Part shown: one piece after another, positions 26,738 to 35,860 of the stretch | Numbering within the stretch: position 1 is the stretch's first letter | Layout: each line of letters begins with the position of its first letter | From: Candidatus Solincola tengchongensis | GTDB lineage: Bacteria > Actinomycetota > Geothermincolia > Geothermincolales > RBG-13-55-18 | Direction of reading: 5' to 3' | Length of the DNA stretch: 41,371 nt | Assembly: GCA_015711895.1 (NCBI GenBank) | Contig: JACVJH010000024.1 | Coordinates: forward strand, 1 to 41,371 | The notes under the pieces: generated by a model | What the model was told of the DNA's origin: nothing | The model's input: the letters and a program-made list of their open reading frames with translations, nothing else | Database searches by the model: none | Translations under genes and position numbers: made by a program

Positions 26738-28531
26738 TTGAAGAGCCTGAAGCGCATACTGATAACCCGATACACAGCCCTCGTCGCGGCGGTCCTGGTC
26801 ATCCTCTCCTTGCTGGTAATCATTCCCATCAGGAGCTATACCCTTTCCCGGGAGAGCAGGGACCTCAAGGTGCAGGCCAGGCTCTTCGCCGGGCACGCGG
26901 AATCCTATTTCCGCCAGGGGATGTCCATGGAGGAGATCGACGACCACCTCGAGGCCCTGGCGTCCCACCTCCCCGTCAGGCTGACCCTCGTCGACGCGGA
27001 GGGAAGAGTCCTCGGGGACTCCGAGTATCCCGCCGAACGCATGGAGAACCATGCCGACAGGCCGGAGGTGGCGGCCGCCCTGCGCGGCGAGGTCTCCTCG
27101 GCACGGCGCGAGTCACGGACCCTGGGCGAGAGGTTCATCTACGCGGCGGCTCCCGTAGAGGTGGACGGGGAGATCGTCGGGGCGGCCCGCGTCTCCGTTC
27201 AGGAGGAGGACGTGATGCCGGTCATCCTCAGGGTCTGGTGGATATTCTTGGCCGCCTTCGGATTGCTCCTTCTGGTCATCGTGGGTACCAGCCTCTGGAC
27301 GGAGAGGACGGTGATGGGGGAACTGGGAGAACTGCGGGACGCGGTGACCTCCATGGCCGGAGGGGAGCTGGAGGGGTGGGTTACCGCGCCCCGCATCGCG
27401 GATTTCTCTGAGCTGGCGGAGAGTTTCAACGTCATGGCCAGAGAAGTGCGCAAGCGCGTGGAGGAACTGGAATCGGAAAGGAAAAAACTGGAAGCTATAC
27501 TGGAGAACGTCTCCACGGGGATACTGGTGGCCGACGGGGAGAACCGCGTGCTCCTCCTCAATCCCGCGGCGGAAGCCATCCTGGGCGTGAGGCTCGAGAA
27601 AGCGAGGGGCCGGCGGCTCGCGGAGGTCTTCGCGGGCACGGAGGTGGAGGAGGCCGTGAGGCTCTCGGCGGCGGGGGAAAAGGTGGAGAGGGAGATGGAG
27701 CTCCTCTACCCCCGCCGCATGACCCTGCACCTGAAGTCGCAGCCGGTGGTCGGAGCGGACGGCAAGGTCTACGCCACCGTGAGCACCCTGGAGGACGTCA
27801 CCCTCCTGAGGCGCGTGGACCGCATAAGACAGGACTTCGTGGCCAACGTCTCCCACGAGCTGCGCACCCCGGTGGCCACCGTGCGCGCCCTGGTGGAGTC
27901 CCTGCTGGGCGGGGCCCTGGAGAGGAGAGAGACGGCGGAGAGGTTCCTCCGGGACCTGGGCCGCGAGACCTCCCGGCTCTCCCAGCTGGTGGAGGACCTG
28001 CTGGCCCTCAGCCGGCTGGAGGGGGGCGAGACCGTCCTGCGGGTGGAGGAGTTCGACCTTCGCGAACTGGTGGAGGAGCGCCTGGAGGGAAAGGCCAAGC
28101 TGGCCGCCGAATACGGGGTGGAGATGGACGCCGCCACGTGCGGGGATTTGAGGGTGGCGGCGGACCGCCGGCTCCTGGCCACCCTTCTGGACAACCTGCT
28201 GGACAACGCCGTCAAATACAACCGCCCGGGAGGGCGGGTATCCGTGGGCTGCCGGAGGGAAGGAGGGGCCCTGGTCCTGGAGGTCAGGGACACGGGCGTG
28301 GGCATGCCCTCCGAGGAGCTGCCCCGCATATTCGAGAGGTTCTACCGGATCGACCGGGCGCGCTCCCGGGAGACGGGGGGCACGGGACTGGGCCTTTCCA
28401 TCGTGAAGCATATCGTCGAGCTCCACGGGGGGTCTGTGAGCGTGGAGAGCGAGCCCGGAGAAGGCTCTGCCTTTTACGTGCGCCTCCCGCAGCCTGTGGA
28501 AGGCGATTCGAAAGCGGGTTCGCCGGGATAG
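26738..28531 (+). CDS. phoR: PhoR-like sensor histidine kinase
   Basis: The 597-residue membrane sensor has TM1 (about 13-31), an extracytoplasmic domain (about 32-163), TM2 (164-186), HAMP (187-240), PAS (about 252-358), HisKA with His373 in VANVSHELRTP, and HATPase (about 470-590; NLLDNAVKYN, DTGVGMPSEEL, GGTGLGLSIVKH). This is the HAMP-PAS PhoR/PnpS plan, usually informed on phosphate by PstSCAB and PhoU, all encoded just downstream. The start is a TTG at 26738, four bases after the regulator's stop, with no strong binding site; translational coupling is likely. An alternative start further in would lose TM1. Confidence 0.93.
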   Translation: MKSLKRILITRYTALVAAVLVILSLLVIIPIRSYTLSRESRDLKVQARLFAGHAESYFRQGMSMEEIDDHLEALASHLPVRLTLVDAEGRVLGDSEYPAERMENHADRPEVAAALRGEVSSARRESRTLGERFIYAAAPVEVDGEIVGAARVSVQEEDVMPVILRVWWIFLAAFGLLLLVIVGTSLWTERTVMGELGELRDAVTSMAGGELEGWVTAPRIADFSELAESFNVMAREVRKRVEELESERKKLEAILENVSTGILVADGENRVLLLNPAAEAILGVRLEKARGRRLAEVFAGTEVEEAVRLSAAGEKVEREMELLYPRRMTLHLKSQPVVGADGKVYATVSTLEDVTLLRRVDRIRQDFVANVSHELRTPVATVRALVESLLGGALERRETAERFLRDLGRETSRLSQLVEDLLALSRLEGGETVLRVEEFDLRELVEERLEGKAKLAAEYGVEMDAATCGDLRVAADRRLLATLLDNLLDNAVKYNRPGGRVSVGCRREGGALVLEVRDTGVGMPSEELPRIFERFYRIDRARSRETGGTGLGLSIVKHIVELHGGSVSVESEPGEGSAFYVRLPQPVEGDSKAGSPG

Positions 28532-28560
28532 AAGGCCGGAGCCGATCCCTTGCCTTCCGA

Positions 28561-28621
28561 TTAAACTCTCCTTAAACCCCCCTTTTTCAAGAATTTACCT
28601 TTCTTCAAACCGCTTTTAAAC
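28561..28621 (+). promoter_or_regulatory. PHO-box array: six hexamers at exact 11-bp period
   Basis: Hexamers TTAAAC (28561), TTAAAC (28572), TTTTTC (28583), TTTACC (28594), TCAAAC (28605) and TTAAAC (28616) occupy one face of the helix at a strict 11-base period. This period is typical of PhoB/PhoP-type regulator binding as head-to-tail dimers (B. subtilis PhoP sites are TT(A/T)ACA repeats at 11 bp). The array lies directly upstream of a candidate -10 and of pstS, and downstream of the regulator/kinase genes. It is AT-rich amid GC-rich sequence. Confidence 0.75.
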
Positions 28622-28630
28622 GCCGTTCCC

Positions 28631-28636
28631 TTTAAT
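28631..28636 (+). promoter_or_regulatory. Candidate -10 element of the pst operon
   Basis: TTTAAT (5/6 match to TATAAT) begins ten bases after the last hexamer of the PHO-box array, with no -35 consensus. That is the layout expected of an activator-dependent promoter in which the regulator replaces the -35 contact. Confidence 0.5.
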
Positions 28637-28753
28637 CGTTCGATAGGGAGAGGAAGGAGGAATCCGGGGTTCCTCCTACGTGACGGACGCGCGCTCGTGT
28701 TCGAGACATGCCGGGAAGGGAAACCCGGCGGAAAGGGAAGAAGGAGGTTGGCA

Positions 28754-29605
28754 ATGTCCGGCAAAAAAGCGGTTTTCGCCGCCCTCGCCGTGATGGTGTC
28801 GCTGTTCCTCATATTGGCGGCGGGTTGCGGCGGGAATGAGAGCGCGGAGGGAGAGGAAAAGCAAAAACTTTCAGGCATCTTGAACATCTCCGGTTCCACA
28901 ACCGTGCTTCCCATAGCCCAGGAAGCGGCGGAGATGTTCATGGACGAGAACCCCGGGGTAACGGTAAACGTGCAGGGCGGGGGGTCGAGCGTGGGCATCT
29001 CCAATGTCGCCGAGGGCGTGGTGGACATAGGAAACTCGTCCCGTGACCTGAGGGAGGAGGAGAAAGGCCTGGGGCTCGTGGGGCACAGGATAGCCCTCGA
29101 CGTCATCGTGGTCGTGACCCACAAGGAAGTGCCTCTGGAAGGCCTGAGCGCCGCTCAGGTCAGGGACATCTTCACCGGTAGGATAACCAACTGGAAGGAA
29201 GTGGGAGGCCCCGACCGGGAGATCAAGGTGGTCATCCGTGACGAGGCTTCGGGTACCCGGGAGATGTTCGACGAGAAAGCCCTCGAGAAGGAGAAACCGG
29301 TCGCCGGGGCCATCGAGTGCAACAGCAACGGCATCGTGCGCCAGACGGTCTCCTCCACCCCCTTCTCCATCGGCTACATCTCCCTCGGCTACCTGGACAA
29401 CTCGGTCAAGGCCCTGAAGTACGAGGGCGTCGAGGCCAGCAAGGAGAGCGCGGCGAACAAGTCATATCCCCTTTCCCGGTACCTCTACATGTTCACCAGA
29501 GGGGAACCGCCCGGGCTAGCGGAGGCCTTCATCGATTTCGTGCTCTCCGACCGCTTCCAGGAAGAGGTAGTGGCCAGGGAATACATTCCCGTGACCCGGA
29601 TCTGA
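28754..29605 (+). CDS. pstS: Phosphate-binding lipoprotein PstS
   Basis: This 283-residue extracytoplasmic phosphate receptor has a lipoprotein signal peptide ending LILAAGC, so Cys25 is the lipidated residue. Phosphate-site segments are visible: ISGSTTVLPIAQEAAE, GGGSSVGISNVAEG, DIGNSSR, and RDEASGTREMF. The ATG at 28754 follows AAGGAGG. An in-frame upstream ATG at 28697 would bury the signal peptide and is rejected. It heads the pst operon and is followed after 164 bases by pstC. Confidence 0.95.
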   Translation: MSGKKAVFAALAVMVSLFLILAAGCGGNESAEGEEKQKLSGILNISGSTTVLPIAQEAAEMFMDENPGVTVNVQGGGSSVGISNVAEGVVDIGNSSRDLREEEKGLGLVGHRIALDVIVVVTHKEVPLEGLSAAQVRDIFTGRITNWKEVGGPDREIKVVIRDEASGTREMFDEKALEKEKPVAGAIECNSNGIVRQTVSSTPFSIGYISLGYLDNSVKALKYEGVEASKESAANKSYPLSRYLYMFTRGEPPGLAEAFIDFVLSDRFQEEVVAREYIPVTRI

Positions 29606-29769
29606 GAGGTGGGGAGCATGCGTCAATCTCCGGCCTTCAGTGGGACCACAGGGATAACCGCCCTTCACCGCCAAAACGATCAGGTGGCCGCGTTGCGCTG
29701 CGCTCCGGTCGGTCCCGGAAAGGCGACCTTTCCCGGTCATGGCCGCTGGAATGTGCGGGGTGGTGCCGG

Positions 29770-30639
29770 ATGTACGTGATACGCAGGGAATGGTTGGTGA
29801 AAAGGGTTCTCCTGGTGACGGCCATGGTGGTCGTGCTGGGACTGGCTCTTGTGGTGTACTTCATGGTCAAGGAGTCCATCCCGGCATTTAAGCAAGCCGG
29901 TCCGGCCAACCTCTTCTCCTCCGAATGGGCTCCCGGGGAGGGGCGCTACGGGATGCTCATCTTCCTCGTGGGTACGCTTGCCACCACCGCCGGGGGGCTC
30001 ATCCTAGGTACCCCCCTGGCCCTGGGCTTGGCCCTTTTCCTCACCCAGGTCGCCCCCCGGCGTTCCCGGGCCCTCTTCTCCCGCGGCGTGGAGACATTGG
30101 CGGGCATACCTTCCATAGTGCTGGGATGGCTGGGCTTCACCATTCTGGTGCCTTGGATCAGGGAGCTCTCTGGAAGCTCCGGAAGCGGGATCCTTGCCGC
30201 TTCCATAGTCCTTGCCGTCATGGTAATCCCCACCATCACCGCCATTTCCAGGGACGCCCTGGAAGCGGTGCCCTCCACCTATGCGCAGGCCTCCCTGGCC
30301 ATGGGAGCCACCCGGTGGCAGACCATCAGGCGGGTTCAGCTCCCCGCCGCAAAACACGGTATACTGGCCGCGATCATCCTGGGCATGGGGAGGGCCATCG
30401 GGGAGACCATGGCTGTGGCCATGGTCATCGGGCCCGCTTCCGTCTTCCCCACCTCACTGACCTCTCCCACCCATACGCTCACCACCAAGATACTCATGGA
30501 GATGGGGGAATCGACGGGAGTGCAGCGCTCCTCCCTGTTCGCCATGGGGTTGGTCCTGCTCATGCTGGCCATGGCCCTCATAGCGCTTATGCGCCGGGTT
30601 TCCGGGGGCCGGAGCGCGACCCCGGAGGTGGTGGAATAG
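29770..30639 (+). CDS. pstC: Phosphate ABC transporter permease PstC
   Basis: This 289-residue integral membrane permease has six predicted helices. The PstC/ABC permease coupling loop is visible (DALEAVPSTYAQASLAMGATRWQ region, then GMGRAIGETMAVAMVIG). The start is placed at the ATG at 29770 (MYVIRREWLVKR), which precedes the first helix. The frame continues upstream, but that sequence is not protein-like. The stop codon TAG is immediately followed by the pstA ATG, so the two permeases are translationally linked. Confidence 0.92.
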   Translation: MYVIRREWLVKRVLLVTAMVVVLGLALVVYFMVKESIPAFKQAGPANLFSSEWAPGEGRYGMLIFLVGTLATTAGGLILGTPLALGLALFLTQVAPRRSRALFSRGVETLAGIPSIVLGWLGFTILVPWIRELSGSSGSGILAASIVLAVMVIPTITAISRDALEAVPSTYAQASLAMGATRWQTIRRVQLPAAKHGILAAIILGMGRAIGETMAVAMVIGPASVFPTSLTSPTHTLTTKILMEMGESTGVQRSSLFAMGLVLLMLAMALIALMRRVSGGRSATPEVVE

Positions 30640-31662
30640 ATGGAGAGGGCGGCGTGGACGACGGCGGTGAAGGTGGGCGGCATGAGGGAGGTCGAGCCCG
30701 GCGCGACCGGTGCGGCGGGAGGCGGTTGGTTGGGCCCGTGTGGGGCGCAGGCCAGGGTGGAGAAGGGGGTGCGCCGGGGGAGCGTGAAGGCATCGGCGGC
30801 GCATAGAAGAGCGGCTCTCGCCGACCGGCTGGCCACGGCCGGCATATGGGCACTCTCCATCCTGGCCCTCTCTACGGTGGCCCTGGTGATAGGCGCCGTT
30901 CTCTGGAAAGGACTGGGAACGGCATTGTCCCCTGCATTCGTGTTCGGCAAACCGCAGGCCATGCGGGAGGGAGGCGGTGTCTGGCCCATGGTCGTCTCCT
31001 CCTTTCACCTCTCCCTCCTCACCCTGGCGCTGGTCGTGCCCCTGGGGGTGGGGGCCGCCGTCTACATGTCCGAGTTCGCGGGCGTGGGGCGCCTGGCGCG
31101 CCTGGTGCGCTTCGGGGCGGATTCCCTTTCCGCGGTCCCCTCCGTGGTCTTCGGGATCTTCGGGATGGTGGTCTTCGTCGTCTACCTCGGCCTGGGATAT
31201 TCACTGCTGGCCGGGGCCCTGACCCTCGCCCTCCTGAACTTGCCAACGGTGATGAGATCAGCGGAGGAATCCATAAAAGCCGTGCCGCGGTCCTACCTCG
31301 AGGCGGCCCTGGCCACGGGCTGCACGAAGTGGGAGGCGGTGAAGAGGGTCGTTCTTCCGGTTGCCGTGCCCGGCATCGCCACCGGAGCCATCCTTACCGC
31401 TGGGCGGATAGTGGGTGAGAGCGCCGCCGTCATCTACACCGTAGGACTGTTCGTGCGCAGGGTCCCCTGGTCTCCTTTCCGGCCGGCCGCGCCTATGGCC
31501 GCGAACATATGGCATATGTACACCGAGGGCGCGCTGGTGCCGGACTGGTTCCGGGTGGCCAGCGGAGAGGCGGCCCTCCTCCTCCTCATCGTGTTGACCC
31601 TCAACCTGGTGGCCAGGACGACGGCGAAAGCGGTGAGGAAGAGGATGGGTTATCGTGACTGA
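30640..31662 (+). CDS. pstA: Phosphate ABC transporter permease PstA
   Basis: The 340-residue protein has six predicted helices and the permease loop (EESIKAVPRSYLEAALATG, then GRIVGESAAVIYTVG). It forms the membrane channel with PstC. The first 60 residues are hydrophilic, Gly/Ala/Arg-rich and not part of the usual PstA. An in-frame GTG at 30784 (Val49), preceded by CCGGGGGAG, would give a more typical length. The abutting TAG-ATG junction with pstC favours 30640, so the true start is uncertain. Confidence 0.9.
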   Translation: MERAAWTTAVKVGGMREVEPGATGAAGGGWLGPCGAQARVEKGVRRGSVKASAAHRRAALADRLATAGIWALSILALSTVALVIGAVLWKGLGTALSPAFVFGKPQAMREGGGVWPMVVSSFHLSLLTLALVVPLGVGAAVYMSEFAGVGRLARLVRFGADSLSAVPSVVFGIFGMVVFVVYLGLGYSLLAGALTLALLNLPTVMRSAEESIKAVPRSYLEAALATGCTKWEAVKRVVLPVAVPGIATGAILTAGRIVGESAAVIYTVGLFVRRVPWSPFRPAAPMAANIWHMYTEGALVPDWFRVASGEAALLLLIVLTLNLVARTTAKAVRKRMGYRD

Positions 31663-31672
31663 GGGGTGAGAG

Positions 31673-32572
31673 ATGGCCAGGATCTTCGCCGTCCTGGGGT
31701 CGTTGCGCGGTGACCGGCTCTTGGTGGAGGCACCGGAGAAAGGGATTACCCGTCACCGCTTTCCTGCAAGGCGGGACGAAAGGTTCGACGCCCCCGGTGA
31801 GGGCATCAAGTTCCACATACGCGACCTGAGCCTCTTTTACGGCAAAAGGAAGGTATTGGAAAATATTACCATAGATATCCCGGAGAGGAGGATCACCGCG
31901 GTCATCGGCCCCTCCGGCTGCGGCAAGTCCTCCTTTCTGCGTTGCCTTAACCGTATGAACGATTTGGTCGAGGGGTGCCGTGTGGAGGGTGAGGTCCTTC
32001 TTGACGGAGAGGAGATCTACGGGAGGGATGGCGACGTGACCTCATTGCGGCGGAGGGTGGGCATGGTCTTTCAGAAGCCAAACCCGTTCCCCAAGACCGT
32101 CTACGAGAACGTCGCTTTCGGCCCCCGCGTGCTGGGAATAAAAGACCGTGGGGTCCTCGACGGGATCGTGGAGAACAGCCTGCGCCGGGCGGCGCTCTGG
32201 GAGGAGGTCAAGGACAAGCTCAGGGAGCCGGCTCTGGCCCTCTCCGGGGGACAGCAGCAGCGCCTGTGCATCGCACGCGTGCTGGCCGTGGAGCCGGAGG
32301 TCATATTGCTGGACGAACCCTGCTCCGCCCTGGACCCTGTAGCCACGCAGCGCATCGAGGACCTTCTGGCCGAGTTGAAGGAAAAATATACCATTGTAAT
32401 CGTGACCCACAACATGCAGCAGGCGGCCCGGGTCAGCGACTACACGGCCTTTTTCCTCATCGAGAAGCAGGGAGACCCCGGGCGGCTGGTGGAGTTCGGG
32501 GAGACCGGCGCCCTCTTCACCGCCCCGGCGGACGAGCGAACGGAGAGGTACATCACCGGGAGGTTCGGTTGA
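31673..32572 (+). CDS. pstB: Phosphate ABC transporter ATP-binding protein PstB
   Basis: The 299-residue ATPase has Walker A GPSGCGKS (79-86), the PstB-specific CLNRMNDL, Q-loop FQKPNPFPKTVYEN, signature LSGGQQQR (190-197), Walker B LLDEPCSALDP (212-222), and the switch His in VTHNMQQA. The first 44 residues precede the normal PstB N-terminus (IKFHIRDLSLFYG) and have no motif. No internal ATG is available, although TTG/GTG codons at 31721/31724 could be used. The ATG at 31673 follows GGGGTGAGAG. It is ten bases after pstA. Confidence 0.95.
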   Translation: MARIFAVLGSLRGDRLLVEAPEKGITRHRFPARRDERFDAPGEGIKFHIRDLSLFYGKRKVLENITIDIPERRITAVIGPSGCGKSSFLRCLNRMNDLVEGCRVEGEVLLDGEEIYGRDGDVTSLRRRVGMVFQKPNPFPKTVYENVAFGPRVLGIKDRGVLDGIVENSLRRAALWEEVKDKLREPALALSGGQQQRLCIARVLAVEPEVILLDEPCSALDPVATQRIEDLLAELKEKYTIVIVTHNMQQAARVSDYTAFFLIEKQGDPGRLVEFGETGALFTAPADERTERYITGRFG

Positions 32573-32923
32573 ATCTTCGAGACGGGACTAGCGTCCGCGG
32601 ATCGCTCCACAGGGCGGTGAGCCGCTCGCGGATGAGCTGCGCTCCACACGAGCCTTGCGAAGGGGCCTCGGCAGGAAAGACGAGGGGCCCGGGCGGGCGG
32701 ACCGTTTCGGCCTCCGGTTCGCCTCCTGTCCGGGTGCCAGTTTCCGGGAACGCAGGAGGTCGGATGCACCACGGGTCGAGCATAGGGGGAGGGAAACGGG
32801 AGGCGGCAAGAGCTTCTTCGGCGGGGCTCGTCGAGCCGCACGGGTTGCTCCCGCGCGTGGAAACGCCCTCCCCGTGTTTTCGGTGGCCGTTGGATGAAAC
32901 CGGCATCTCTTAACGGAGGAATG
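32573..32923. other. Gap between pstB and phoU
   Basis: These 351 bases hold no supported gene, consensus promoter or clear hairpin. The gap is unusual because phoU normally follows pstB closely. The only useful sequence is the GGAGGA ribosome binding site at its end. Confidence 0.4.
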
Positions 32924-33562
32924 ATGGTGGAGCCGCGAAGGGACTTTCACCACAGGCTTGACGAGCTATACGTGGAATTGCTGCGCATGGGCGGCGGACT
33001 CCTGGCCACCATGGAGAAGACCCGCCTGTGTTTCCTGGAGCTGGACCATGTCGCCGCCGACGAGATCATCGCCGGGGACCACCTTTTCGACGATTACCGC
33101 AACCGGCTGGAGGAAGAAGGCCTTGAGCTCCTGGCGCTGCAAGCCCCGGTGGCCGTGGACCTCCGCATGATCGTCGTCATCATGCGCATTGCCCAGAAAT
33201 TCGAGCGCATGGCCGACCTGTGCGAGGATATCGCGGTGGCGGTGAAGAACATCCGCGCGGTGAGCCTCCATTCCTGGATAAAAGAAGCCATCGACGAGAT
33301 GGCTCGCCGTTCCCTGCGGCTGGTGGAAAGGGCGCTGGAGGGATTCAAGGAGCGCGACGCGGGCATGGTCCGGGAGCTGGAGGCCATGGACGATTCGGTT
33401 GACCGGCTTTACCGCGGCTTCTTCAGGGAATTCGACCGGGGCAGGGATGAGGAGCTCGACGTGGCCGTGAGGGTGATCATGGTCGCCCGCTTCTTCGAGC
33501 GCATCGCCGACCATGCCGTGGACATCGGCGACAACGTCCGTTTCCTGGTCAGCGGGAGGTGA
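32924..33562 (+). CDS. phoU: Phosphate signalling protein PhoU
   Basis: The 212-residue all-helical protein is made of two PhoU repeats, each with the metal-binding E/DxxxD-type motif (RIAQKFERMADLCEDIA near 95-111; VARFFERIADHAVDIGDNV near the C-terminus). PhoU links PstSCAB to PhoR and restrains phosphate uptake. Start choice: ACGGAGGA lies immediately before tandem ATGs at 32921 and 32924. The second gives better spacing, while the ATG at 32894 has no site. It converges on the minus-strand PEP carboxykinase gene with 46 bases between stops. Confidence 0.93.
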   Translation: MVEPRRDFHHRLDELYVELLRMGGGLLATMEKTRLCFLELDHVAADEIIAGDHLFDDYRNRLEEEGLELLALQAPVAVDLRMIVVIMRIAQKFERMADLCEDIAVAVKNIRAVSLHSWIKEAIDEMARRSLRLVERALEGFKERDAGMVRELEAMDDSVDRLYRGFFREFDRGRDEELDVAVRVIMVARFFERIADHAVDIGDNVRFLVSGR

Positions 33563-33608
33563 CAGTGGCGGTCCGGCGGACAGGCGGTTTCCACGCAGTG
33601 GGGCGCGG

Positions 33609-35135
33609 TCATCCTCCCTGGATGGCCTCGAGGATGTCCGGGTCCAAGCCCTCGAACCTCTCCAGCCACTCTATACGCTCCCTCCGTAAGGATTTGTTGA
33701 GGGACTCGATCTCGTCGGGCTGGTAGAAGTTCTCCAGGTCGAATCGCTGGTAATCTATGCCCGGCACCTCCTCGGGCACCTCGTAACCCCAGAAGGAGTC
33801 CTCCTTCCACTTGATTTCGTCGCGGGCGATCATCTCGATTATCTTCGCGGAATCCCTGATAGTTATCTTCTCCCCCTCCGATCCCTCTTTGGCGCCCACC
33901 CTTCCCGTGTTGATGAGGTAACAGTTGATGTCCGGGTTGGCCCTGAGTATGGAGAGGAAGATGTTCCCCTCCTCGGCCTCGGGCCCGATGATGAAGGGGT
34001 TGGTGCCCACAACCCTGATCGCCCTCCCGGCCATGGTGGGATCGCCGGCCGAGGTCTCGACCGACTCGCCGAGCATGAAGACGGCGGCGGCGAATTCCGG
34101 GCTGAGCTTGGCCACGGGAGGCACGACATCGTTGCGGCGGGTTATGAAGACCACGTTCTGCACCTTGTCCAGGTCGATGCGGTCGTCGGTGAAAGCCACG
34201 TCGCTCCTCTTGACCATGGCCCGGCCGTTAGAGGTGATGGAGGTGTCGTGGAAGTCTATCCGCCGGTCCTCCTTGTGCACCTTGACGTTCTCCAGAATGG
34301 TGCGCGGCGAGAGGCAGGCGGCGTAGAGTAGGGGCTGGGAGTCGAGGTCCAGGGCGTCGGTCTTCACGTAATATGAACTCTCCGTGCCCAGCGCGCTTCC
34401 GTCCGGACGCAGGATGACCACGTCGTCCTGGCGTATGATCACCCGCTCCGGGTGTTCCAGCCAGTGGGAGTGGCAGGTCAGGCTGGTCTTTCCGGTGCCG
34501 GACAGGCCGAAGAAGAGAAACCCCACGTCGGTGAGTTGGCCCCCGCGCCTGACCCTGATGACTTTGGAGCCGGCGTGTAATCCCAGGCACCCTCTTTTCT
34601 TGACCGCGTACATGAGCTGGCGCAGCATGGCCTTCTTGTTCTCGCCCTTGTAATCGCTGCCCAGGATTATGGTGATTCCCTGCTCGGGGAACACCATCAC
34701 GCGCCGTGTGGGCCATTCGGCCACGGTGATGGTGACGAAGTCCGGGTCGTCGTCCTTGTCCTCGATGGGGAACAGGGTGTTGCCCCACATGAGGGGGATG
34801 CGGGCATATTCGGAGGTTATGTAGACGCGGGCGTGAAAGTGGAAGTCCGGGTGCGTGCACATCCGCCTGTCCAGCCGGATGACCTCCTTGTTCCTCAGGT
34901 AGTCGAAGACCTCTTCCAGAAGTGCCAGGTCCTTCTCGTCCGGGTCCTTGCCGTGGTAGATCTCGGTGAACTTCGCGCTCCTGCTCCTGACGTTGGTGAT
35001 CACCGCCAGGTTGCCTACCTGGGTTATTATCCCGCCCTGCTCGATAGCCCAGGCCCGCAGCTGCTCGTCGTCCGGGTTGTCCAGGACCTTTCCCGGTTTG
35101 AACGTCCTCCCGTAGAGCTCAAAGGTGTCGTTCAT
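33609..35135 (-). CDS. pckA: ATP-type phosphoenolpyruvate carboxykinase, divergent
   Basis: This 508-residue protein has the PckA kinase-1 loop GLSGTGKTSL (210-219), the preceding GSDYKGENKKAMLRQ metal/substrate segment (K167/K168), H187 in GLHAGSK, and a kinase-2 Asp pair (RQDDVVIL). The family's IGDDEHGWD and NTGWTGG signatures are replaced by IIRQDDVVIL and NTGRVGA. It is therefore a distant member, and oxaloacetate decarboxylation to PEP with ATP is probable, not assured. The ATG follows AAAAGGAGAG. It has its own promoter. With thiolases and Acs in the window it could supply the exit from acetyl-CoA/TCA metabolism toward PEP. Confidence 0.8.
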   Translation of the reverse strand: MNDTFELYGRTFKPGKVLDNPDDEQLRAWAIEQGGIITQVGNLAVITNVRSRSAKFTEIYHGKDPDEKDLALLEEVFDYLRNKEVIRLDRRMCTHPDFHFHARVYITSEYARIPLMWGNTLFPIEDKDDDPDFVTITVAEWPTRRVMVFPEQGITIILGSDYKGENKKAMLRQLMYAVKKRGCLGLHAGSKVIRVRRGGQLTDVGFLFFGLSGTGKTSLTCHSHWLEHPERVIIRQDDVVILRPDGSALGTESSYYVKTDALDLDSQPLLYAACLSPRTILENVKVHKEDRRIDFHDTSITSNGRAMVKRSDVAFTDDRIDLDKVQNVVFITRRNDVVPPVAKLSPEFAAAVFMLGESVETSAGDPTMAGRAIRVVGTNPFIIGPEAEEGNIFLSILRANPDINCYLINTGRVGAKEGSEGEKITIRDSAKIIEMIARDEIKWKEDSFWGYEVPEEVPGIDYQRFDLENFYQPDEIESLNKSLRRERIEWLERFEGLDPDILEAIQGG

Positions 35136-35208
35136 CCTGCTCTCCTTTTATAGACGGCTTCATATGGTCGAAGGGCTGCGTTCGTTCGTTATTTCATAGG
35201 TGTAGAAA

Positions 35209-35238
35209 TATATAGCATCATAGGGCGGCTCAGTTCAA
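35209..35238 (-). promoter_or_regulatory. Candidate promoter of the PEP carboxykinase gene
   Basis: On the minus strand TTGAAC (35238-35233) is followed after 18 bases by TATATA (35214-35209), 5/6 and 4-5/6 matches to consensus. It lies about 75 bases upstream of the start codon, in an AT-rich patch. Confidence 0.5.
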
Positions 35239-35860
35239 GGAACCCTTGCGGGGGGACGCCGGGAGGACTTTTCGCCCTCTCGACATGATGGTCAAGAGGA
35301 TATCTCACGCACCCTTCCCCATCACCCGTCACGGTGCATCATCGCTTGAGGAACAGGCGCACTCGAAGGGTACGCAGCCGTCTCCTCCGACGCCCACAGG
35401 AGACGCCGCGGGTCCTTTCGTCGACACTCCTCACTTTGTTCCTTTTCCCATTCCCGCAGGAGGCGGAGGACAACAAGTCCCTTGTGCCCGAAAACTCGGG
35501 ATGATCGCTGATTTCCCCCTCCCAGTGGAGGCAGGGAAATGAGCCCTACCGGGTAAAGGTGGGAAGCCGACCCGGCCCGGGACGGGTTTTAACGGCCGGG
35601 GAACCGGATTCGCCTCGGCTGTTCGTCTTTCCGTGGGGTCGAACGTGCCGAACATCGGCGGGTGCTTGTTGCCCCCCATTGGTCACGGCGGCTAAAATAA
35701 CTCCACGGCGATGATGTCCTCGACGTCCGGGACGATTGCCCCCGGGATATCGGCCTGCCAGGGTACACGGTTCGTTTAACCTCATCCCGTTCGGCATTGA
35801 ATGTGGTGCCGGCGGGTCGAGGAAAGCGCGGAAAAGCACGAAACCGAAAGGAAGGCGGAC
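35239..35860. other. Intergenic region upstream of protein B, with an imperfect hairpin
   Basis: No gene is supported. An inverted repeat at 35511-35540 pairs ATTTCCC and CCTCC with GGAGG and GGGAAAT around CAGT, with a two-base bulge. No T run follows it on either strand, so it is not a standard terminator. No convincing promoter for protein B was found. Confidence 0.4.
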
